A DNA stretch of 31,126 nt from an uncultured Oscillospiraceae bacterium. Its GTDB lineage: Bacteria > Bacillota > Clostridia > Oscillospirales > Ruminococcaceae. Location: NCBI GenBank assembly GCA_934457235.1, contig CAKSHT010000007.1, forward strand, positions 1 through 31,126. Direction: 5' to 3'. How positions within the stretch are numbered: the first letter of the stretch is position 1; each line of letters begins with the position of its first letter. Below, in pieces: positions 25,109 through 31,126 of this stretch. A program made the translations under genes and the position numbers. Under the pieces are notes generated by a model. That model was not told the origin of the DNA and made no database searches. It saw nothing but the letters and a program-made list of their open reading frames with translations.

Positions 25109-27040
25109 ATGGGACTTACACTGACTGAAAAGATCATCAAGGCGCATATCATTGACGGCGAGATGGTAAAGGGCACAGAGATCGGCTTAAAGATCGACCA
25201 GACCCTGACCCAGGACGCCACCGGCACAATGGCTTATTTACAGTTCGAAGCTATGGGCGTTGACAGAGTAAAAACTGAGCGTTCCGTGGCATACATCGAT
25301 CACAATACACTCCAGAGCGGATTTGAGAACGCGGACGACCACCGCTTCATCGGCTCCGTGGCAAAGAAGCACGGTATCTGGTTCTCACGTCCCGGCAACG
25401 GTATCTGTCACCAGGTACATCTTGAGCGCTTCGGCAAGCCCGGCAAGACTCTCATCGGCTCCGACAGCCACACCCCGACCGGCGGCGGAATAGGCATGCT
25501 GGCAATGGGCGCGGGCGGTCTTGACGTAGCAGTAGCTATGGGCGGCGGCGCTTATTACATAACCATGCCGAAGGTAGTCAAGATAAACCTCACCGGCAAG
25601 CTGAACGACTGGGTTTCCGCAAAGGACGTTATCCTTGAAGTACTCCGTCTGCTCTCCGTTAAGGGAGGCGTCGGCAAGGTAATGGAATATACCGGCGAGG
25701 GCGTAAAGAGCCTTTCCGTTCCGGAGCGTGCTACCATCACCAACATGGGCGCTGAGCTTGGCGCTACTACATCTATATTCCCGTCTGATGAAACTACCCT
25801 CCAGTTCCTGAAGGCTCAGGGAAGAGAAGAGGACTACGTTCCGCTTTCCGCTGACCCTGACGCAGTTTACGACGAGGAAGTTGACATCGACCTTTCCAAG
25901 CTGGTTCCGCTTGCTGCTTGTCCTCACAGCCCGGACAACGTAAAGTCAGTAGAGGAGATCGGCAAGATCAAGATCGACCAGGTGTGCATAGGCTCCTGCA
26001 CCAACTCCTCCCTCCAGGATATGCGCAAGGTAGCCCATATCTTAAAGGGCAGGACCGTACACCCGGACGTAAGCCTTGCGATCGCCCCCGGCTCCAAGCA
26101 GGTATTCAATCAGATCGCAGAGGACGGCACACTGGCTATCCTTATCGCTGCCGGCGCGAGGATCCTTGAAAGCGCATGCGGTCCATGCATCGGTATGGGA
26201 CAGTCCCCGAACAGCAAGGGCATTTCCCTGCGTACATTCAACCGTAACTTCCTCGGCAGAAGCGGCACCAAGGACGCTCAGATCTACCTGGTATCTCCGG
26301 AGACTGCTGCGGTTTCCGCCCTCACCGGCGTATTCACCGACCCGCGCACCTGCGGCGACATGCCTGCCTATGTAATGCCTGAGAAGTTCATCATCAACGA
26401 TAACATGGTGGTTCCTCCGGCTTCCGTCGAAGAGGCTCCCTCCGTTGAGATCCTCCGCGGTCCGAACATAAAGCCGTTCCCGGTAAACAAGCCGCTGGCT
26501 GAATCCATCGAGTCCGGCGTTACACTCAAGGTAGGCGATAACATCACCACTGACCATATCATGCCTGCGGGTGCAAAGATACTCCCGCTGCGTTCCAACA
26601 TTCCGGCTATCTCGGAGTACTGCTTCACCGTATGCGATGAAACATTCCCCAAGAGAGCAAAAGAAGCCGGCACAAGCATAATCGTCGGCGGTACCAACTA
26701 CGGACAGGGTTCCTCCAGAGAGCACGCTGCACTTGCTCCGCTGTACCTTGGCGTTAAGGCTATCATCTGCAAGAGCTTCGCGAGAATCCACCGTCAGAAT
26801 CTCATCAACAACGGTATCCTGCCGCTGGAGTTCGTGAACGAGGCGGACTACGACAGGATCGACCAGGGCGACGATCTCGTTATTGCGAATATCCGCAATG
26901 TCGTTGAGAACGGCGGAAAGATCATCGTAGAGGACAAGACCAAGGGATTCAGCTTCGAGGTAAAGTGTGAGCTTTCCGAGCGCGGTAAGGGCATGATGCT
27001 CGCCGGCGGACTGCTGAACTTCACCAAGAACGGCAAGTGA
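25109..27040 (+). CDS. acn: Aconitate hydratase
   Basis: A 643-aa 4Fe-4S aconitase that isomerises citrate to isocitrate. Cluster ligands are visible in IGSCTNSS and ACGPCIGMG; substrate-site motifs include SDSHTPTGGGIGMLA and, in the C-terminal swivel domain, GGTNYGQGSSREHAAL. At about 640 aa it belongs to the shorter mitochondrial-like/archaeal-type group rather than the 900-aa AcnA or 860-aa AcnB. 3-isopropylmalate dehydratase large subunit is excluded because large and swivel domains are fused. AAGGAG lies before the ATG. It is followed 30 bases later by icd, so the two make 2-oxoglutarate from citrate; no citrate synthase is in the window. Confidence 0.93.
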   Translation: MGLTLTEKIIKAHIIDGEMVKGTEIGLKIDQTLTQDATGTMAYLQFEAMGVDRVKTERSVAYIDHNTLQSGFENADDHRFIGSVAKKHGIWFSRPGNGICHQVHLERFGKPGKTLIGSDSHTPTGGGIGMLAMGAGGLDVAVAMGGGAYYITMPKVVKINLTGKLNDWVSAKDVILEVLRLLSVKGGVGKVMEYTGEGVKSLSVPERATITNMGAELGATTSIFPSDETTLQFLKAQGREEDYVPLSADPDAVYDEEVDIDLSKLVPLAACPHSPDNVKSVEEIGKIKIDQVCIGSCTNSSLQDMRKVAHILKGRTVHPDVSLAIAPGSKQVFNQIAEDGTLAILIAAGARILESACGPCIGMGQSPNSKGISLRTFNRNFLGRSGTKDAQIYLVSPETAAVSALTGVFTDPRTCGDMPAYVMPEKFIINDNMVVPPASVEEAPSVEILRGPNIKPFPVNKPLAESIESGVTLKVGDNITTDHIMPAGAKILPLRSNIPAISEYCFTVCDETFPKRAKEAGTSIIVGGTNYGQGSSREHAALAPLYLGVKAIICKSFARIHRQNLINNGILPLEFVNEADYDRIDQGDDLVIANIRNVVENGGKIIVEDKTKGFSFEVKCELSERGKGMMLAGGLLNFTKNGK

Positions 27041-27070
27041 TTCAATTCTGTTCAGAAAGGAAACGACATA

Positions 27071-28288
27071 ATGGCTGAAAAGATTCAGATGACAACTCCG
27101 CTGGTCGAGATGGACGGCGACGAGATGACCAGAATTATCTGGAAGATGATAAAGGATATCCTCATCAATCCTTACGTTGACCTCAAGACCGATTATTACG
27201 ACCTGGGACTTGTTCACAGAAACGAGACCAACGACCAGGTTACTATAGACTCCGCGAACGCAACCAAGAAGTACGGCGTTGCCGTAAAGTGTGCGACCAT
27301 CACCCCGAACGCACAGCGCATGACAGAGTATAACCTCAAGGAGATGTGGAAATCTCCGAACGGCACTATCCGCGCTATTCTGGACGGCACCGTATTCAGA
27401 AAGCCGATCCTTGTTAAGGGAATCGTTCCGTATATCCCGACCTGGACAAAGCCCATCACCATCGCGCGTCACGCATACGGCGACATCTACAAGAACACCG
27501 AAATGAGAGTGGAGCAGGGCAGCAAGGCGGAGCTGGTAGTAACCGATAAGGACGGCAAGGAGACACGTGCGCTTATCCACGATTTCAAGAACAGCGACGG
27601 AATTATCCAGGGCGTACATAACCTGGACAAGTCCATCTCCAGCTTCGCAAGAGCGTGCTTCAATTACGCACTCGGCGCAAAGGAGAGCCTGTGGTTTGCA
27701 GCCAAGGACACCATTTCCAAGACCTACGACCACCGTTTCAAGGATATTTTTGCCGAGATCTACGAGAACGAGTATAAGGCGAAGTTCGAAGCGGCTGGCA
27801 TCGAATATTTCTACACCCTTATTGACGATGTTATCGCAAGAGTTATCCGCTCCGAGGGCGGCTTCATCTGGGCATGCAAGAATTACGACGGCGACGTTAT
27901 GTCTGATATGCTGGCTACCGCGTTCGGCTCCCTGGGTCTGATGACTTCCGTTCTGGTTTCCCCGGACGGCGTTTACGAGTACGAGGCTGCGCACGGCACC
28001 GTTACACGTCACTATTACAATTACCTCAAGGGCGAAAAGACCTCCACGAACCCCATTGCCACCATCTTCGCATGGAGCGGCGCGCTCCGCAAGCGCGGCG
28101 AGCTGGATAATATCCCGGCTCTGTGCGACTATGCGGACAAGCTGGAGAAAGCTTCCATTAAAACGATGGAGGACGGCATCATGGACAAGAACCTCGCAGC
28201 AATGTCCAAGCTGGAGAACAAGCGCCCGGTAGATACCGAAACATTCCTGGTAGAGATAAACAACCGTCTTGCCGAGATGATGGGCTGA
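27071..28288 (+). CDS. icd: NADP-dependent isocitrate dehydrogenase (eukaryotic-type homodimer)
   Basis: A 405-aa type II isocitrate dehydrogenase, the group that includes eukaryotic cytosolic and mitochondrial NADP enzymes. Motifs are [13 protein letters not shown] at the N-terminus, the substrate-site [18 protein letters not shown] (phosphorylatable-loop region), [32 protein letters not shown], and [14 protein letters not shown]. The Arg-His of GTVTRH contacts the 2'-phosphate in homologues, pointing to NADP. It oxidises isocitrate to 2-oxoglutarate, supplying glutamate carbon and NADPH useful to the neighbouring fatty-acid pathway. AAAGGA precedes the ATG. No terminator separates it from rex, 54 bases later. 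Confidence 0.94.
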   Translation: MAEKIQMTTPLVEMDGDEMTRIIWKMIKDILINPYVDLKTDYYDLGLVHRNETNDQVTIDSANATKKYGVAVKCATITPNAQRMTEYNLKEMWKSPNGTIRAILDGTVFRKPILVKGIVPYIPTWTKPITIARHAYGDIYKNTEMRVEQGSKAELVVTDKDGKETRALIHDFKNSDGIIQGVHNLDKSISSFARACFNYALGAKESLWFAAKDTISKTYDHRFKDIFAEIYENEYKAKFEAAGIEYFYTLIDDVIARVIRSEGGFIWACKNYDGDVMSDMLATAFGSLGLMTSVLVSPDGVYEYEAAHGTVTRHYYNYLKGEKTSTNPIATIFAWSGALRKRGELDNIPALCDYADKLEKASIKTMEDGIMDKNLAAMSKLENKRPVDTETFLVEINNRLAEMMG

Positions 28289-28342
28289 GTTATGCACAGT
28301 ATCTGACGGGCAGCACAGGAAGCAGGAGGGGATAATTTCACA

Positions 28343-29026
28343 ATGCAGAAGAGCAACATTTCAAATTCAGTAATACGCAGACTGCCGAGATATTATCGTT
28401 TCCTCGGGGAACTTCTCAAGCAGGATATACAGAAGATATCCTCGCGGGAGCTTTCTGAGAAGATGCGGCTGACTGCTTCGCAGATACGGCAGGATCTGAA
28501 CTGCTTCGGCGGCTTCGGACAGCAGGGCTACGGCTATAACGTAGCGGAGCTGCGCCGGGAGATAGGGCACATCCTGGGTCTGGACAAGCACGACAAGATG
28601 ATACTCATCGGCGCCGGAAACCTGGGACGTGCGATAACCGTTCACATAGATTTCGCGAAATACGGCTATGAGCTTGCGGGAATCTTCGACAGCAACATTT
28701 CGCTTGAGAACATCGAAATATCCGGCATAAAGATAATGCACACAAACCGTCTGGCGGATTTCTGTGCGGAGAACTGTCCGACGATGGCAGTACTGTGCAT
28801 ACCGAAGAGCGGTGCTCAGGAGATGGTGGAAACACTGATAGGACTGGGCGTAAAGGCGTTCTGGAACTTCTCGCACTATGATATCCATTACGACCACCCG
28901 GAGGTGGCAGTGGAGAACGTCCACCTGACTGACAGCCTTATGACGCTTTCCTACGCGGCAAGAAACCAGCACGAGCATCCCGCAGAGAGTGGGCTGGAAG
29001 CAATACCCGAAAATCCGGAGGAATAA
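28343..29026 (+). CDS. rex: Redox-sensing transcriptional repressor Rex
   Basis: A 227-aa Rex. The N-terminal winged helix (about 1-80) contains VIRRLPRYYRFL and LTASQIRQDLNCFGGFGQQGYGYNV, which are nearly invariant in the family. The Rossmann domain (about 85-210) has LIGAGNLGRAI and senses the NADH/NAD+ ratio; a C-terminal domain-swapped helix follows. Rex leaves DNA when NADH is high. GGAGGGG lies before the ATG. It appears co-transcribed with acn and icd, and a Rex-like site overlaps their promoter, so it may repress its own operon. Rex also commonly controls fermentation genes elsewhere. Confidence 0.95.
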   Translation: MQKSNISNSVIRRLPRYYRFLGELLKQDIQKISSRELSEKMRLTASQIRQDLNCFGGFGQQGYGYNVAELRREIGHILGLDKHDKMILIGAGNLGRAITVHIDFAKYGYELAGIFDSNISLENIEISGIKIMHTNRLADFCAENCPTMAVLCIPKSGAQEMVETLIGLGVKAFWNFSHYDIHYDHPEVAVENVHLTDSLMTLSYAARNQHEHPAESGLEAIPENPEE

Positions 29027-29032
29027 TAACAC

Positions 29033-29054
29033 ACCGCACCTGCAAGGGTGCGGT
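29033..29054 (+). promoter_or_regulatory. Intercistronic hairpin between rex and the MerR gene
   Basis: ACCGCACC (29033-29040) and GGTGCGGT (29047-29054) form a perfect 8-bp stem with a 6-base loop, six bases after the rex stop. It is followed by CTTGTGT rather than a T run, so it is at best a weak terminator or an RNA-processing or stability element. It lies close to the MerR ribosome site (29064-29070). Confidence 0.45.
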
Positions 29055-29073
29055 CTTGTGTATCGGAGGAACT

Positions 29074-29481
29074 ATGACGATCAAACAGGTAAGCGAGCAG
29101 TACGGAATAACTCAGGATACGCTGCGCTATTACGAAAAGGCGGGTCTTATCCCGGAGGTCACGAGGACTTCCGGCGGGATACGGGATTATCAGCCGGAGG
29201 ACATCGGCTGGGTGGAGCTTGTGCTGTGCATGAGGAGCGCCGGGCTTCCGATGAGCAGCATCGCGGAGTACCGCAGGCTGTACCAGCAGGGAGAAAGCAC
29301 CATACCCCAGCGGCTGAAGCTGCTGACCGATCAGCGTACTGAGCTTCTCGGAATGAAGCATCAGATAGAGCAGACGCTGGAGCGGCTGAATTACAAGATA
29401 AGCGTGTACGAGCGCGCGGTGAATACCGGGATACTCTCCTGGGACGAGCAGGAGAAATGCAGCGGCGATGACGATTCATAA
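29074..29481 (+). CDS. MerR-family transcriptional regulator
   Basis: A 135-aa MerR regulator. The N-terminal winged HTH (about 1-70) shows MTIKQVSEQYGITQDTLRYYEKAGLIP and GIRDYQPEDI; a helical dimerisation segment (about 75-120) follows. There is no C-terminal metal-binding Cys cluster or drug-binding domain, so the signal is unknown; the short form resembles the AdhR/YfmP-like group that responds to aldehydes or other small molecules. ATG 29074 is chosen over TTG 29056 because CGGAGGA lies just before it. Its end overlaps the next gene by 14 bases, and no separate promoter is obvious, so it may be read from the acn-icd-rex transcript. Confidence 0.88.
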   Translation: MTIKQVSEQYGITQDTLRYYEKAGLIPEVTRTSGGIRDYQPEDIGWVELVLCMRSAGLPMSSIAEYRRLYQQGESTIPQRLKLLTDQRTELLGMKHQIEQTLERLNYKISVYERAVNTGILSWDEQEKCSGDDDS

Positions 29482-31093
29482 ATTCACGGTGCAGCTGCGG
29501 CAGGGGAGTATCAATATAGGCTGTATTCAGGAACAGGGTGCTCGGGAGTACCAGGAGGACACCGTAGGATTTACGGAAATACCCGCCGGGGAAACGGCGG
29601 ATAAATTCCTTGCTGCGGTCGCGGACGGAATGGGCGGCATGGCTTCCGGCGGATTCGTGAGCGATTACACCGTCAGAAACCTGCTCGCGTCGGACGTGAA
29701 TTCACCGCAGGAGCTGTGCGAAGCCGTCCGCCGGATAAGCGGTGAGATAGCCGCGGGAGGAAGCCGCGGAGGTACGACCCTCGCGGCGGTGTGCATTTTA
29801 TCGGACGGCGTGTACTTCTGCTCCGTTGGCGACAGCCGGATATACCTTCTGCGCGGCGGGATAATGACACAGCTGACGGCGGACGCAGATTATATGTCTG
29901 TGCTCCTCGACCGGGTGATAAGCAGGGAACTGAGCTTCGCACAGGCGGCGGCAGACCCGGAGTGCGATTCGCTTTCGCAGTACGTCGGTAGCGGAACCCT
30001 GCTTAGTCCGGATATGAACTTTGTCCCGATGGATATACAGCCCGGAGATCGTCTGCTGATATGCAGCGACGGCGTATACAACGCGCTCTCCGACGAGGAG
30101 CTTCTGCAGTCGCTGACGCTTTCCGCGGGCGGCGCGGCGGAGGATATCCTGGGTCGGATAATGGCGCGCGGGTACGCGAATCAGGATAATTACACAGCGG
30201 TGGTCATGCAGTTCGGGCAGGACTGGCAGGACGTATCGCCGGTAACTCCTGCTCTCTCCGATGAAACGCCGATGTACGTGGAGTCCGCGCGGTATTCCGG
30301 CGCTGGCGGCAGGAACGTCAACGAGGACAGTCTGTACAACGGCGGCGGGATATACGCGGCGGCGGACGGCCTGGGCGGACATCACGGCGGCTCAGCGGCC
30401 TCCGCAGCGGCGGTCGGATACCTTGCGAAGCATACGGACGGCGACTTCTCCCCCGACGGAGTGAACGAGCTCCTGGAGGGCGCAAACGACGCGGTCTGCG
30501 GCTCCGGTGGACTGTCGGCGCTGGCGGTGGCGTTCGTCCGCGCCGGCGTTTTCACCTGTGGTAACGTCGGCGATTGCCGGGTGTATTTTTTCCGTAACGG
30601 TAAGATCATCTACCAGAGCCGCGATCATTCCGTGTGCCAGGCGTCGGTGGAACTGGGGGAAATGTCCTGGGAGGATATTCGCTCCAGCGAAGACCGCAGC
30701 GGACTTCTGAAAGCCCTGGGTGCCGGGAAGCCGCTTGACCTGCGGCAGCGCTGCGAACCGATAGAGCTTCGTCCGGGCGATGGATTCCTGGTGTGTACGG
30801 ACGGCTTCTGGCAGAGCGTTTATGAGCGCGAGATGGAAACCGATCTCATAAAATCCCGAAGCGCCGCGGAGTGGCTGAATTCCATGCTGAAACGCCACCT
30901 GCTCCGTTCGCATGACGCCGGCGATAATTACTCGGCGGTGTGCGGAGTTGTGAGAACTGGTGAAGCTCCGGCGGAATCAGTGGATCCGCCGAAGAAACGC
31001 TTCCCGGTGCGCCTGCTGATATCGCTGGGCGTGGCGTCTGCGGCAGTGGCGGGGCTGATAGTGGTGCTGTTGTGGCTTTTGAATTGGTTATAA
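29468..31093 (+). CDS. Membrane-anchored protein with two tandem PP2C phosphatase domains
   Basis: A 541-aa protein with two PP2C (PPM) Ser/Thr phosphatase domains and a C-terminal membrane helix (about 514-540). Domain 1 (about 14-250) has REYQED (D31), ADGMGG (D53), GGTTLAAV, VGDSRIYLLR, CSDGVYN (D201) and DNYTAVV (D240). Domain 2 (about 272-497) has RNVNEDS (D287), ADGLGGHHGG (D300), GNVGDCRVYFF, RDHSVCQ, CTDGFW (D445) and DNYSAV (D487). Both keep the four metal-binding aspartates, so both may be active, although domain 2 replaces the GTT motif with GLS. The catalytic parts face the cytoplasm. A cognate kinase is not in the window. The start overlaps the MerR gene; its ribosome site (AGGAG at 29448) is rather distant. 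Confidence 0.88.
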   Translation: MTIHKFTVQLRQGSINIGCIQEQGAREYQEDTVGFTEIPAGETADKFLAAVADGMGGMASGGFVSDYTVRNLLASDVNSPQELCEAVRRISGEIAAGGSRGGTTLAAVCILSDGVYFCSVGDSRIYLLRGGIMTQLTADADYMSVLLDRVISRELSFAQAAADPECDSLSQYVGSGTLLSPDMNFVPMDIQPGDRLLICSDGVYNALSDEELLQSLTLSAGGAAEDILGRIMARGYANQDNYTAVVMQFGQDWQDVSPVTPALSDETPMYVESARYSGAGGRNVNEDSLYNGGGIYAAADGLGGHHGGSAASAAAVGYLAKHTDGDFSPDGVNELLEGANDAVCGSGGLSALAVAFVRAGVFTCGNVGDCRVYFFRNGKIIYQSRDHSVCQASVELGEMSWEDIRSSEDRSGLLKALGAGKPLDLRQRCEPIELRPGDGFLVCTDGFWQSVYEREMETDLIKSRSAAEWLNSMLKRHLLRSHDAGDNYSAVCGVVRTGEAPAESVDPPKKRFPVRLLISLGVASAAVAGLIVVLLWLLNWL

Positions 31094-31121
31094 AAAACCT
31101 GGGTCACAAAGTGACCCAGGT
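31092..31121 (-). terminator. Terminator of a minus-strand gene beyond the right edge
   Basis: CCTGGGTCAC (31098-31107) and GTGACCCAGG (31111-31120) form a perfect 10-bp stem with a 3-base loop. Read on the minus strand the stem is followed by TTTTTT (31097-31092), a proper intrinsic terminator. It therefore most likely ends a convergent gene outside the window, and may also act on the PP2C transcript if a T tract follows beyond the edge. Confidence 0.75.
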
Positions 31122-31126
31122 GAGAC

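Noticed and set aside
26042..28297. A 751-codon open frame on the minus strand across aconitase and isocitrate dehydrogenase
   Set aside because: It lies antisense to two well-conserved enzymes and has no family resemblance or ribosome site. Its openness follows from the third-position GC bias of the sense genes.

Overview
The window looks like a chromosomal segment of a Gram-positive gut or rumen clostridium, most likely a Ruminococcus-type Oscillospiraceae member. The grounds are WhiA, Rex, a KtrA/TrkA-type RCK protein, canonical sigma-A promoters, strong GGAGG ribosome sites, a Ruminococcus-type beta-mannoside phosphorylase (GH130) and a GH26/CBM35-type lipoprotein. Base composition is moderately GC-rich by eye (not computed). 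I see no tRNA, rRNA, CRISPR array, transposase or phage gene, and no gene-free stretch over 300 bases. Gene order is dense and operonic.

Left arm (about 92-7321, minus strand). One probable seven-gene operon runs leftward from a consensus promoter at 7388-7416. In order of transcription it holds GH130 4-O-beta-D-mannosyl-D-glucose phosphorylase, Nudix hydrolase, RCK (TrkA/KtrA) protein, a 691-aa FtsA-like ATPase with beta-grasp-like C-terminal modules, a CBM35-GH26 lipoprotein whose catalytic glutamates appear lost, a small unknown protein and a DUF6882-like protein. Back-to-back with that promoter is a perfect plus-strand promoter (7419-7447) for yfcE-whiA. An SGNH/GDSL esterase lipoprotein follows as its own promoter-to-terminator unit (8993-10554).

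Middle (10608-15736, minus strand). A probable operon holds the fumarase alpha subunit, fabD, aroE, aroK, an amidohydrolase and a membrane protein. The fumarase beta subunit is not next to it.

Fatty-acid block (15880-23556, plus strand). fabH-fabG-fabF-accB-fabZ-accC-accD-accA is followed by acpP, which has its own promoter and a terminator. Together with the divergent fabD this covers malonyl-CoA formation, initiation and most of type II elongation. No enoyl-ACP reductase gene is present. The fabH leader carries a large inverted repeat that may be an operator or attenuator.

Right arm (23611-31126, plus strand). A MATE exporter is followed by aconitase, eukaryotic-type NADP isocitrate dehydrogenase and rex in one probable operon. 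A Rex-like operator overlaps the -35 box of its promoter, suggesting redox feedback on the citrate-to-2-oxoglutarate branch. A MerR-family regulator then overlaps a membrane-anchored protein with two complete PP2C phosphatase domains. The window ends in a hairpin oriented as a terminator for a minus-strand gene outside it.

The best candidates for something new are the GH26 pseudoenzyme inside a mannoside, RCK and FtsA-like operon, the tandem PP2C membrane protein coupled to a MerR regulator, the fabH leader hairpin, and the Rex-like site at the aconitase promoter.
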